From a virus: 44,005 bases of DNA. Every line of letters starts with the position of its first letter. Position 1 is the stretch's first letter. The position numbers and the translations under genes were made by a program. Shown here piece by piece: positions 15,296 to 23,674 of this stretch. The stretch spans positions 1 through 44,005 of IMG/VR virus record IMGVR_UViG_3300031539_000088; one strand, written 5' to 3'. The notes beneath the pieces were generated by a model that did no database searches, was not told the origin of the DNA, and was given only the letters and a program-made list of their open reading frames with translations.

Positions 15296-15325
15296 AAGGC
15301 CCCTCCTCGGAGGGGCCTTTTCTTT
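15296..15325 (+). terminator. Strong rho-independent terminator after the sheath gene
   Basis: AAGGCCCCTCC at 15296-15306 pairs with GGAGGGGCCTT at 15309-15319 and is followed by TTTTCTTT. The stem is GC-rich with a tight loop. It lies 22 bases after the sheath stop, so sheath transcription probably ends here, and it separates the sheath from the inverted lipoprotein gene. Just before it, TAAGTGAAGGC occurs twice (15272-15282 and 15290-15300). Confidence 0.9.
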
Positions 15326-15357
15326 CGGGACCTTCAACCGGAAGGACGCGGGCGGGA

Positions 15358-15594
15358 CTACGCGACGGGCTCGCAGGTTCGTCCGATGAAGATCGAGTAG
15401 GTGCCATCCTCCTCCTCAAGCTCTAGCTCCGTCTCTACGCACTCTTCATCGTCTCCGCATGGTCCGTCGCTCCCGCAGGGCTCGACGCACTCACCTGCGT
15501 CCAGCACCATCCCTTCCTCGCAGGGCTCCACAGGGGCGACCGTGGGAGGGGTTGTGCAGGCGTTGAGGACCAGGAAGAGAGCGAGCTTGACCAT
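15358..15594 (-). CDS. Cysteine-rich lipoprotein (moron-like)
   Basis: The protein has 78 aa and is encoded against the direction of the surrounding tail genes. It has a very short signal sequence (Lys3, hydrophobic LALFLVL) and a lipobox Leu10-Asn11-Ala12-Cys13, followed by Thr, so outer-membrane anchoring is expected. The mature part is acidic and has six more cysteines at 25, 36, 40, 46, 52 and 74, enough for three disulphides in a small secreted domain. No other in-frame start exists before the upstream stop. A sheath terminator on one side and a hairpin on the other isolate it. Small lipoproteins of temperate and virulent phages often block superinfection; that role is inferred. No strong ribosome binding site is seen. 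Confidence 0.65.
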   Translation of the reverse strand: MVKLALFLVLNACTTPPTVAPVEPCEEGMVLDAGECVEPCGSDGPCGDDEECVETELELEEEDGTYSIFIGRTCEPVA

Positions 15595-15639
15595 GTACCA
15601 ATTACGACGGCTCGATCGGATCCGAAACCCGAATTAGGC

Positions 15640-15675
15640 GGCCCCAGCACCACGGTACGACGCGCTGCTGGGGCC
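15640..15675. terminator. Inverted repeat, possible terminator or leader hairpin
   Basis: GGCCCCAGCA at 15640-15649 pairs with TGCTGGGGCC at 15666-15675 across a 16-base loop. On the + strand it is followed by TGTTTGGG, a poor T tract. It lies upstream of the minus-strand lipoprotein gene, so it may be a back-up terminator or part of that gene's leader. Confidence 0.4.
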
Positions 15676-15883
15676 TGTTTGGGAAAATCACTCAGGTTTG
15701 GTGAGAGGTGGGTGGCTGAATAAAGCCCTGACTGACATGCAAGAGAGCGTCGTCGGGCACCGAGAGCGTCGTACTACTCCGTCACGGGACCACCCTGGGA
15801 CGATCAACACTGGACGCCGAGTGAGGTTCCACGCCCCTACTTACGCCAATTCGGCTTCTCCCGAAACCGCGCTAACCCCGCCT

Positions 15884-15923
15884 TTGTCCACGGTAGCTCG
15901 GCTATAGGTCCGCAGTCTACGAG
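15884..15923 (+). promoter_or_regulatory. Promoter-like motif, copy C, upstream of the tube gene
   Basis: TTGTCC at 15884-15889, a 13-base gap, TATAGG at 15903-15908 (context GGCTATAGGTCCGC, differing from copy A by one base over 14), and ACGAG at 15919-15923. It lies 45 bases before the tube start codon. A separate promoter here would explain how the tube gene is expressed after the terminator at 15296. Confidence 0.55.
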
Positions 15924-15968
15924 GGACGGCCCTTTTGTTGTTGCCGGTCATCCCAGGAGAAGCCACTC

Positions 15969-16766
15969 ATGCCCAATACCGATCTCACCCCAGGCGGCGC
16001 TGCCGGACTCCAGGGTTCCAGCTACGTCTACGACTACGGCACCAGCCCGAACACCCGAACGGCAGTGAGCCAGAAGGTACGGATCCTGGCCCCTGCCTAT
16101 GGCACTACGTCCCAGCTTCTTCAGATGGGCGTGCTGTCGAATTTCGCACCCACCGAGTCGCGCTCAGTTGAGCCGCTTCGGGGCATCGGCTTCGGCGATC
16201 AGATCGCTGAGCTTGTGCCGTCGGTGACGGAGCCGATGACGGCCAACTTTGAGCGGGCGCTCATGTACCTGTCGAACCTGTGGCAAGCCACGGGCTACTC
16301 AGGCGGCATCGACGGTCCCGTTCGATCCCTTCGCCACCACCGTTGGCCCTTCGACGTGGAGGAGCAGGTCGTGTTCTCGACCCTCGCCGACATGGACCTG
16401 GGTGTGGAGAACGAGGGCTTCCAGGGCCAGGGCTTCCAGGGTGGTACGACTCAGATCACCTACCCCGACCAGCTTGACGGCTCCACGGGCCCGACGCCCA
16501 ACGGAAACTTCCCGCAGGGCGGGCAGCAGGGACACAGCGCGATCATTACGCTCTATGAGGCGTGTTGGTTCACGTCTTGGAGCAAGACCGTCAACCGTGA
16601 CCAAGGCATGATCATGGAAACGGGCGACGTTACGATCTCAGACGTTCACGATTTCTCTTCCGAGTACGGAGAGTTTCTCGCCACTGGCAACGACCCGAGC
16701 GTCGGTCAGCTTGGCTCGGTTCGCTTCGGCGATCCGCAACAAGGCGGCACTCAGTTCATCCCCTAG
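15969..16766 (+). CDS. Major tail tube protein
   Basis: The protein has 265 aa. It is the first + strand gene after the sheath, the normal place of the tube gene in contractile tails. The central part (RSLRHHRWPFDVEEQVVFSTLADM) and the strand-rich end (AIITLYEACWFTSWSKTVNRDQGMIMETGDVTISDVHDF, quoted here only as a pattern of Y-E-A-C-W followed by a beta hairpin) fit tube proteins, which have about 140-300 aa and build the hexameric inner conduit for DNA. A Gly/Gln-rich loop at about residues 155-195 is probably flexible. The ribosome binding site AGGAGA lies eight bases before the ATG. Its own promoter-like motif and downstream hairpins agree with the need for many copies. Confidence 0.7.
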   Translation: MPNTDLTPGGAAGLQGSSYVYDYGTSPNTRTAVSQKVRILAPAYGTTSQLLQMGVLSNFAPTESRSVEPLRGIGFGDQIAELVPSVTEPMTANFERALMYLSNLWQATGYSGGIDGPVRSLRHHRWPFDVEEQVVFSTLADMDLGVENEGFQGQGFQGGTTQITYPDQLDGSTGPTPNGNFPQGGQQGHSAIITLYEACWFTSWSKTVNRDQGMIMETGDVTISDVHDFSSEYGEFLATGNDPSVGQLGSVRFGDPQQGGTQFIP

Positions 16767-16793
16767 TGGATGATCTCGGTACTGTGGCTTGAA

Positions 16794-16831
16794 GGGCGGG
16801 GTTCTCCCGCCCACCCACACCGGACACGGTG
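16794..16831 (+). terminator. Two tandem hairpins after the tube gene
   Basis: GGGCGGG-GTTCT-CCCGCCC at 16794-16812 is followed by CACCG-GACA-CGGTG at 16818-16831. Neither has a T tract, so these are more likely mRNA-stabilising or attenuating hairpins than full terminators. They would reduce expression of the chaperones relative to the tube. The remaining bases to 16992 show no clear promoter and no real open frame. Confidence 0.5.
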
Positions 16832-16992
16832 GTGTAAGACAAAACCAACCAGATCAGATCGAACCGATTTCTTGTGCTGAGTTTCCGCCCCTGTGGCTGG
16901 TCAATATGAAGATGCAGACCCGATTGACTCGATGAAGATCCTTTTGTGCTGTCGCGCACCACCGCTGCCCCGAAAACCAACGGACAGCGGAC

Positions 16993-18375
16993 ATGCCAAT
17001 CAATCTCAAAGACCTGCAAGGTGCTCTTGCCCAAGTGGGCAAGATCGCATACGACGAAATTACATTCCCGGCCGGTGATCACGAGATCACTCTCCGCCCA
17101 ATCAAGACGTGGGAGGAGGCAGAGGTAGATGCCTTTGCCAAGGTGGCTTGGGAAGGCAAGGACGAGGACGACGCTGCTGCATTCGGGGACTACCTCGATC
17201 GGATGCGCGTCGGCACTCTGTCCCACTCAATCATCGTATTCGATGGCCTCGACCTTCGGGACGTTGCCCACATCGACACGGGGGAGTTGTCCAACACCGG
17301 GACGATGATCCAGATCGAGAAGCACGCTGCGCTGCGTGACGCCATTTTTGAATGGCCGCGGCAGGTGCTCCATCGCGCGTATCTCAAGTACAGCGAGATG
17401 ATGACCCGGGTCGAGGTCAAGGCCCAGGCAGCGATTCAGATCGAGGTCAAGGACCTCGATGCTGAAATTGTCCGGCTCAACGGTCGTGTTGCGGACCTGC
17501 AAGCGATCAAGGAAGCCTCAGAGGAGCGGGCCGATGCCCCGGAGCCGAAGGCGCACCAACGTGAAGCCGTGGTCGAGGCGAGCACCGTGGCCCAGGATCG
17601 GATGAATGGTTTGCTGGATCAGGCGGACACGGCTGATTTCCGGCGCCAGTCGAGTGCTGCCGAGCAGGCCGCATCGTCGCCACAGGCACCCCCGCAGGCG
17701 CAGGCACCCCAAGCCCCGCCCCAGGCTGCCCCAAGCCCCAGGGGGCGTCAGGAAGGCGTCTCCTATCCCCCAATGGGCAGCGATGCCCGGCAGCCCACCT
17801 ATGACCCCCGCCCCGGCGGGCCGAGGCAGCCAATTACCCCGCAAACGGGCGCGGCTCCCTCTCGGGAAGCTCCACCGCCGCAACCCGCACCTCCTCCGAT
17901 CGAGAGGGACCCGATGGGTATCGAGCGCCCGCACGATGGTGATTCGTTCTACGACTCGGCCGAGCCCGAGGATGCGATGGCAGCCGAGACTCGACGGCAG
18001 CTTGAATTTCGTAGGCAGGCAGGATTGCCTGTTCAGGGGACGATTGCACCTCCGCAGCGGCGAGGCGAGCCACCCCACGCTGCCGCACATCGTCAGCAGA
18101 TTAATACGGAGAACGCCCAATTGGATCTCAAGGGGCAACCTGTTTCGACGGGACGGGTTGACCCACGCACAGGCGAGGAGATCGCTGCCGTTCGCTTGCC
18201 TACCGACACAGTGTCGGAGGATGCGCGCGGGGTTCAAGAGGGACCGACCAAGAATCAGATTCGACAGCAGTTGAACCAGGGCGGAACGGGCTCTCGGAAT
18301 CCCAACTTCGTTGCCCCCGGGGGTGCCCCCGCTTCCTCGGACAAAGATCCGAAAGTATGGCGTGATCAGAGGTGA
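16993..18375 (+). CDS. Probable tail assembly chaperone 1
   Basis: The protein has 460 aa. The N-terminal 110 residues hold a small beta domain (ITFPAGDHEITLRPIKTWEE) followed by helices. Residues about 110-180 are helical with EWPRQVLHRAYLKYSEMMTRVE and a coiled coil (IEVKDLDAEIVRLNGRVADL). The rest, about 180-460, is low-complexity and rich in Pro, Gln, Ala and Arg, probably disordered. Lying between tube and tape measure genes, it occupies the place of the tail assembly chaperones that hold the tape measure before tube polymerisation. The long disordered tail is unusual. The next gene starts at an overlapping GTGA, so the two appear coupled rather than joined by a ribosomal frameshift. Confidence 0.55.
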   Translation: MPINLKDLQGALAQVGKIAYDEITFPAGDHEITLRPIKTWEEAEVDAFAKVAWEGKDEDDAAAFGDYLDRMRVGTLSHSIIVFDGLDLRDVAHIDTGELSNTGTMIQIEKHAALRDAIFEWPRQVLHRAYLKYSEMMTRVEVKAQAAIQIEVKDLDAEIVRLNGRVADLQAIKEASEERADAPEPKAHQREAVVEASTVAQDRMNGLLDQADTADFRRQSSAAEQAASSPQAPPQAQAPQAPPQAAPSPRGRQEGVSYPPMGSDARQPTYDPRPGGPRQPITPQTGAAPSREAPPPQPAPPPIERDPMGIERPHDGDSFYDSAEPEDAMAAETRRQLEFRRQAGLPVQGTIAPPQRRGEPPHAAAHRQQINTENAQLDLKGQPVSTGRVDPRTGEEIAAVRLPTDTVSEDARGVQEGPTKNQIRQQLNQGGTGSRNPNFVAPGGAPASSDKDPKVWRDQR

Positions 18376-19565
18376 ACACTGAGGTCGCGCGTCAAGAGCC
18401 TCCCGTGAGGCTGAAACGGACGAGTCCCGAGGAGCGGACTCATCTGTACGACGACGTGCGCTCTCTCCTTGTTCCAGGGTTCCTGACCGAATCCATTGCC
18501 ATTGGGGATACCCGCGTGTCGGTACGCTCGTTGACGCGCGGTGACTACTACATGCTGGAGCAGCGGGCCGGGAGCTTGGATTTCGACAAGCCGGAGGTAC
18601 GCCATTGGTTTCTTGCCACGTCGATCTGGATGGTTGCGGGCCAGTCTGTGTTGGAGGACCCCCAAGCTATGCTGGAGATCTACAAGACGGTTTCTGCGCT
18701 CCCCCTCGGAGCACAGGGGGAAATCTTGCGCGCGATCGGAGGTCTTCAGACGAGGACGGACGAGGCGGTTCAGCGGATCCGAGCCTTCAATTTTGAGGCT
18801 GAGTCCAGGCTCATGTGGAGTATCTATGGCGATCGGGTCATGGAGCGGTCGCCCGTCCCCGGCGCGGCGCGGCTCGGGTTCAATCCGATCCATCGCATGT
18901 GGGTGGGCTTCAACAAGATGGAGGACTCGCGCGAGGCTTTCCAGCTTGACTGGGTGCAAACCAAGCTGATTGCAGCGACGCAATCTCCCAAGGGGATCAA
19001 GAAGCTCAACGCCTCAGACCAGCAGGCAAATGACCGAGAGCTTGCTCGTCGGCAGGCGGTCATGGATGCGGTCTACTACAAGACACTCGGCCACGAGATC
19101 GATATCAAGGCGGTGTCTAGTCGCGGCCCCTCGGGCATCAAAACAGCGGTCACTGCCGAGGAGCTTGAGGCGGAGATGCAGCGTTGGCGCGCGGGCGAGA
19201 AGGACGACCACGATAGGGTCGTGGACGGCTACAAGCGCCGGATCGCTGAACGGATCGAACGGGAGAAGTACGAACAGCAGTTGCGGATCGAAGCGGCCCA
19301 ACGGGCGGCGCTTACCGGCGGGCACCGAGAGGCATCCCTTCAGCCCCTCACGATGGACGCCGCCCAGCTTGCGAGCAAGTTCCGCACCCAGGGCACCTCA
19401 CAGGTCGTCTACGGGTCAAAGGCGAACAGCTTGTACGAGCGATATATCGAGCACGAAGCGGAGCCGGGGACGATTGTCGTTCGCGGTGGTCGTCCTGTAG
19501 CTCTACCAGAGGACAAGGCCGTGTCGCTCCAAGAGCAGGTACGCCGCCGCATGAGGGGTAGCTAA
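18372..19565 (+). CDS. Probable tail assembly chaperone 2
   Basis: The protein has 397 aa and starts at GTG 18372, which overlaps the stop of the previous gene (GTGA). It is largely helical. Its N-terminal part (LTRGDYYMLEQRAG) and the block FNPIHRMWVGFNKMEDSREA with the following KLIAATQSPKGIKKLN are of the sort seen in chaperone or G/T-type proteins upstream of tape measures. Residues about 260-310 form a charged coiled coil. The stop overlaps the tape-measure start (TAATG). Function is inferred from position and helical nature; no catalytic motif is visible. Confidence 0.5.
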   Translation: MNTEVARQEPPVRLKRTSPEERTHLYDDVRSLLVPGFLTESIAIGDTRVSVRSLTRGDYYMLEQRAGSLDFDKPEVRHWFLATSIWMVAGQSVLEDPQAMLEIYKTVSALPLGAQGEILRAIGGLQTRTDEAVQRIRAFNFEAESRLMWSIYGDRVMERSPVPGAARLGFNPIHRMWVGFNKMEDSREAFQLDWVQTKLIAATQSPKGIKKLNASDQQANDRELARRQAVMDAVYYKTLGHEIDIKAVSSRGPSGIKTAVTAEELEAEMQRWRAGEKDDHDRVVDGYKRRIAERIEREKYEQQLRIEAAQRAALTGGHREASLQPLTMDAAQLASKFRTQGTSQVVYGSKANSLYERYIEHEAEPGTIVVRGGRPVALPEDKAVSLQEQVRRRMRGS

Positions 19566-22500
19566 TGACCACCGCACTTAATTATACGATCGGGGTCAAG
19601 GCGAAGCAGCGCGACCTGACCCAACTGCGGGACGGGATGGCGGCGTCTTTGGTTGCCGGCTACGAGAAGGCCCGTAAAGCCCAGCGGCGGCTGATCGATG
19701 ATGCGTACCGGGCCCCTATGGCGGCCCGTGTGTTCCGCGAGCACGCAGCAAAATTCCAGAAGATGCTGGGCACGTCAGTCGCCCAGACTCTCAGCACGAT
19801 GGCGACGGCCGGTACGAAGGCGGCGAAGGACCAATTCGACAAGCAGTGGAAGAACATGTCGAAGGTCTGGAAGGAGCAGCGCGAACAGATCAAGAAGAAC
19901 GCGAGTCGCCAGATGGAGGCGGCCAAGGCGGTTGCGGCGTTTCGGCGCAAGGAGCTTGACGAGCGCGTCTCGGCTTACGGCACAGGGATGGCGGGGGCAA
20001 TCACAGGCGCGCTGGGGGCCCTCAAAGGAGCGGATCTTAAGGGCCTTGCAGACATGGTGAAGGGTGGCGGCAAGGGCATGCGGACGGGCGGACGGGCGCT
20101 CGATGCTAAGGGTGCTCAGATGGGCGGGATGAAGGGTGTCCCCGTCCAGGGTCTCGGCAAGATGCTCGCAGGACTTGGGACAGCGGTTGCGACGATCGGG
20201 GCCGTGGTTGGCTCGATTGCCCTGCTGGTCAAGGTTGTGCTTGATGCGGAAGCCGCGGTGAAGGACACGAACAAAGCGATCCTCGACATGGGGGGCGCTG
20301 CCAGTATCTCGGCGGGGAATATCGCAGATATCAAGAAGGAGATGAAAACGGTTGGTGATTTCTTCACCTCGATCGATTTCTCGATGGATTGGTTCACGAC
20401 CCCCAAGCAACTCCAGAGCATCGCCAAGGGCTTCGGCGAAGCGGGCGTGTCGATGCGTAAGCTCAGCGGCGAGGTCGAGACGGCGCGCGGCCGGATGCTT
20501 GGTCTCAAGAATGCGTCAGAGCTAGCCCTCACTTACGCAAACCTGTTCGGCATGGAAGCTGGTGAGATTGCGAAGGGGATGGGCACGATCCAATTCGAGA
20601 CGGGCACGACGCTCGGGCGAATTGCGGAAGGCTTCTCGCAGGTCAACGACATGGCGAAGCTCTCGGGCTTTGAGGTCAAGCGTTTCTACTCTGCCGTGTT
20701 GGAGAGCACGACCGGCATGGGCATGTACAACCATCGGATCGAAGAAGCGGCCGGGTTGCTTTCGACGTTGAGCACTATTTTGGGACAGACGGTCGGCGGT
20801 GACTTCCTCAAGGGGATCAAGGGAGGCATGGAGGAGAAGGGTCTCGCGGATCGACACAAGTTCATGGCGCTCGCTGGCAAGGGCAACGTTATGAAGGTCT
20901 TCGCAGACGAGCAAGAACGCAACGCGAAGGCGCTCCTCAAGGACATTGAGCAAATGTTGGGTGGCACCGTCGATGAGCAGTCGCAGGCCAATGCGATTCT
21001 CTCGTCTTTGGGTCTTGGGCATCAGGACCGTGCCAAACTACCCGAGACGATAATGAAAATGTCGGGTGATGCGATGGGCGAGGCAATGGCGTCGGCCATG
21101 ATGGGAGGCGCCACAGGGGAGCAGACCAACAGAATGTTTGAGATCGGGGGCCAGGGACAAGCGGCACGCGGGAAGGCGGCTGCGGCGGAGAAATTCGCGG
21201 GAACCCTCAGTCCGGCAGCGATTCTTCAGTTGGAGCTTCTCATGGCGAAGAAGCGTCTCGGTTCAGGGGAGATTGATGAGTACGGCCTCGGCGAGCTTAT
21301 GGGAGCCGAGACGCTCGGAGCGGTCCCCCAAGCACAACGCGATGAGATGATGAAGATGGCTCAGCTACTCGACGGCATCTGGTCGAAGGTCAAGAAGGGA
21401 GATGAATTGGGCGGCGGAGAGAAGGAGATGCTGGAGAAGAAATTCGGCGTCGATGTGAAGGGCAAGAAATTCTTCAAGGCCGGCACCGACGAAGAGGTGG
21501 GCGACTGGATCGGTCTCATGGGGACGATGGGGCAAAGTCTTGACGCAGAGACGGAGATGGTGGAGCAGGTCTCCGAGGACGTGGCCTTGGCACGCGAGAT
21601 TGCCCAAGAAACCCACAGCATTACGAACGTCCTTGAGACAACGCTTGCTAGCATCCTGCGCGAGATTTGGTACACGACCGAGGGCACCTGGAGCACTTTG
21701 AAATCCCTGTACCACGGGTTTTTGAAGAAGTGGGGTTGGGACAAGGTGAACACCGCCTTGGACCCCGAAGAATCCCGGCAGATGGCCCTCACCCAATTGC
21801 AGAACCGCACCCAAAGAGGGCGATCGGCGATGGGGGACATTAAGGCGCAGATGGAAGGAGAGACCGACGAGGGTCGTCTGAAGGAGCTTTCCGACGCTCT
21901 TGATGAGGTTTCACGAGTCGTGGAGTCGGAGGAGGCGGCAGCGCAAGCCATCCGCCAAGACTCCACTTGGAAGGGCTCTGACCCGAACGCCCTTTTGCTC
22001 AAACACAGCACCGACGTTGCGGACGCTTCTTTTGGGGACACCGGCAAGCGGCAGGTCCAATGGGCGATTGACCAAGCTACAAAGAAATACGACCACCAGG
22101 GTTTGCAGCAACGTGGCGGCCTGATGGACGTGGCTTTTGGTGGCGGCCAGATTCAAGGGGACAAGGCCACAATTGCACAATCGAACCTCATGGACCCCAT
22201 CATTTCCCGACTGAGGAGTGAGGGGGTGGAGGGTGCCGAGGAGAAGGGAGCGAAGATCACACGGATCGCACTCGCACGCGCCAAGAAGGCGCATGCCGGT
22301 GCCGATCTGACTGAATCTTCCTCTGCGGACGCCTTCGCAGCCACCGTGTCCGATATTATGGGCGAGGAGTATCGCAGGGTGATGTTGGAGGAGACCGGCA
22401 CTACATCCCTCGACAAGAAAACGCTCGATTCGATGTTGGAGGGGCTTGGCGTCGCAAAGCAGAAGAAGGCTGCGGTGGAAGCTGCAACAGACCCGCAGGC

Positions 22501-22900
22501 GATCGACGCGACCGCGGAGGGCGTCAAGAAGGGTCTGAAATCCGCGGAGCTTGAAGAGGCTTATGCGGCGGCCAAGAAGGCGGGCATCGACATGAGTGGC
22601 ATGGCTGCGGAGGGCTCGGGGGATACTTCCCTCTCCGCCTTGCTCGCCAACGCTGAGGAAATGGGGCTCACGGGAGACGACCTTGCGGCGGGCCTCCGCG
22701 ACGCTGTGACCCACAAGGTAGACGATTTCATCCTCACGAATGACGGCAAGCTGATTCAGACGAACCCTCTCGATACCCTGACCGGCTCAAAGGGTGGCGC
22801 CCCTGGCGGGGGTGGTAACGTTCAGATCGTGATCAATGGCGGGGATTCCCAAAGAATCTACGCCGTCGTCAAGAAGGCGATGCTCGCCGCGGGGATGTAA
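19565..22900 (+). CDS. Tape measure protein
   Basis: The protein has 1111 aa, mostly alpha-helical, and is rich in Ala, Lys, Gly and Glu. A hydrophobic segment at about residues 200-226 (MLAGLGTAVATIGAVVGSIALL) is typical for tape measures, which insert into the host membrane during ejection. Long charged helical stretches follow, and the end is Gly-rich with a final beta strand (NVQIVINGGD). At about 1.5 A per residue it would set a tail of roughly 165 nm; the ratio is general knowledge and the number an estimate. The start is preceded by GAGGGG seven bases away. It lies between chaperone and tail-tip genes, as in most long-tailed phages. No peptidase or lysozyme motif was seen inside. Confidence 0.8.
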   Translation: MTTALNYTIGVKAKQRDLTQLRDGMAASLVAGYEKARKAQRRLIDDAYRAPMAARVFREHAAKFQKMLGTSVAQTLSTMATAGTKAAKDQFDKQWKNMSKVWKEQREQIKKNASRQMEAAKAVAAFRRKELDERVSAYGTGMAGAITGALGALKGADLKGLADMVKGGGKGMRTGGRALDAKGAQMGGMKGVPVQGLGKMLAGLGTAVATIGAVVGSIALLVKVVLDAEAAVKDTNKAILDMGGAASISAGNIADIKKEMKTVGDFFTSIDFSMDWFTTPKQLQSIAKGFGEAGVSMRKLSGEVETARGRMLGLKNASELALTYANLFGMEAGEIAKGMGTIQFETGTTLGRIAEGFSQVNDMAKLSGFEVKRFYSAVLESTTGMGMYNHRIEEAAGLLSTLSTILGQTVGGDFLKGIKGGMEEKGLADRHKFMALAGKGNVMKVFADEQERNAKALLKDIEQMLGGTVDEQSQANAILSSLGLGHQDRAKLPETIMKMSGDAMGEAMASAMMGGATGEQTNRMFEIGGQGQAARGKAAAAEKFAGTLSPAAILQLELLMAKKRLGSGEIDEYGLGELMGAETLGAVPQAQRDEMMKMAQLLDGIWSKVKKGDELGGGEKEMLEKKFGVDVKGKKFFKAGTDEEVGDWIGLMGTMGQSLDAETEMVEQVSEDVALAREIAQETHSITNVLETTLASILREIWYTTEGTWSTLKSLYHGFLKKWGWDKVNTALDPEESRQMALTQLQNRTQRGRSAMGDIKAQMEGETDEGRLKELSDALDEVSRVVESEEAAAQAIRQDSTWKGSDPNALLLKHSTDVADASFGDTGKRQVQWAIDQATKKYDHQGLQQRGGLMDVAFGGGQIQGDKATIAQSNLMDPIISRLRSEGVEGAEEKGAKITRIALARAKKAHAGADLTESSSADAFAATVSDIMGEEYRRVMLEETGTTSLDKKTLDSMLEGLGVAKQKKAAVEAATDPQAIDATAEGVKKGLKSAELEEAYAAAKKAGIDMSGMAAEGSGDTSLSALLANAEEMGLTGDDLAAGLRDAVTHKVDDFILTNDGKLIQTNPLDTLTGSKGGAPGGGGNVQIVINGGDSQRIYAVVKKAMLAAGM

Positions 22901-23674
22901 ATGCCGATCATCCCCACCTCCTTTGAGTCGTTCTCGGACGAGTATTCAGGACAGGGCAAACGCCCGGTCGTGTTCGACATTCTCGCTTCCGACCGACGAA
23001 CCTCGATACTCCCGCCCGAGCTAAAACTCGTGCTGCACGTCAACCCGCGTTCGATGAAGCTCAACTACCAGAAGCTCATTACACGCATCCAGACGCGCGG
23101 TGGCTTCGTGGAGCAGCACTGGGGAGACGCGCTGGAGGATATCAGTTTTGAATTTGCGACCGGAGGCTTCGTCCGCCTCTACACGGGCTTGTCAAACAAG
23201 ACGGGCTCGACGGGCTCGACAGGCAAGCTCAGTGGGTCCATCGACAACCGCAGCAACCCACTCGGCACCGGAAAGCAAGGTCGCCGCGAGACCATCGCCT
23301 ACGACCGCTACCTGGACCTCTTGGCCTTGTGGCTCAACAACGGGTCGATCCACGACGCGCGTGGCGAGGTTGTCGGTCAGGGGTACATCAAGATCACCTT
23401 CGATGGCGGTATTTACTACGGCTGGTTCGACACGGATTTCGTGATCACCGAGGCGGCTGAGAAGCCCTACCAGTTTGACCTGACGGCCCGCTTTCAGATC
23501 GACCTGGAGGAGCTTGCCCTCCGCTCCACGATCCTCAACCCGTTCTCCGACGCGATTCAGCCCGGCACTGGCACTCCAACGCAGAACCAGCCGATCTTCG
23601 GAGAGGGTGTCGGAGGGGCACGCCGCATCCTCGGTCAAGAGACGCCACTCGGCGCAGGAGGGGTATTCTCGTAA
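22901..23674 (+). CDS. Tail-tip / baseplate protein, paralogue 1
   Basis: The protein has 257 aa. A block at about residues 43-90 (LKLVLHVNPRSMKLNYQK ... GGFVEQHWGDALEDISFE) and another at about 140-205 (ALWLNNGSIHD ... GYIKITFDGGIYYGWFDTDFVI ... FQIDLEEL) recur in the next gene in the same order, so the two are paralogues. The position directly after the tape measure is that of distal tail or hub-initiating proteins. A Ser/Gly/Thr-rich loop (SNKTGSTGSTGKLSGS) is probably flexible. The ATG follows the tape-measure stop without a gap. Confidence 0.6.
   Translation: MPIIPTSFESFSDEYSGQGKRPVVFDILASDRRTSILPPELKLVLHVNPRSMKLNYQKLITRIQTRGGFVEQHWGDALEDISFEFATGGFVRLYTGLSNKTGSTGSTGKLSGSIDNRSNPLGTGKQGRRETIAYDRYLDLLALWLNNGSIHDARGEVVGQGYIKITFDGGIYYGWFDTDFVITEAAEKPYQFDLTARFQIDLEELALRSTILNPFSDAIQPGTGTPTQNQPIFGEGVGGARRILGQETPLGAGGVFS

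Larger units (their letters stand above)
15595..15968. other. Intergenic region between the lipoprotein and tube genes
   Basis: This 374 bp region has no convincing gene. It holds a large hairpin at 15640-15675, an 11 bp direct repeat (GAGAGCGTCGT at 15743-15753 and 15762-15772), the third promoter-like motif at 15884-15923, and the tube gene's ribosome binding site AGGAGA at 15955-15960. Promoters for both the minus-strand lipoprotein and the tube gene must lie here. Confidence 0.6.

Noticed and set aside
10604-15337. Very long minus-strand open frames opposite the sheath gene (up to 913 codons)
   Set aside because: They are rich in Arg, Val, Gly and His without domain-like patterns, and the + strand encodes a recognisable sheath. 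They result from codon bias.
15698-15907. Small + strand open frame between the lipoprotein and tube genes
   Set aside because: It has low-complexity Arg/Thr/Pro content, no ribosome binding site, and overlaps the promoter-like motif.
15700-15968. tRNA or small RNA gene in the gap before the tube gene
   Set aside because: No cloverleaf or anticodon arm could be folded by eye; only a hairpin and short repeats are present.
18350-18380. Programmed frameshift between the two chaperone frames
   Set aside because: No slippery heptamer is seen, the second frame has a stop at 18363-18365, and a GTG start overlapping TGA explains its translation.
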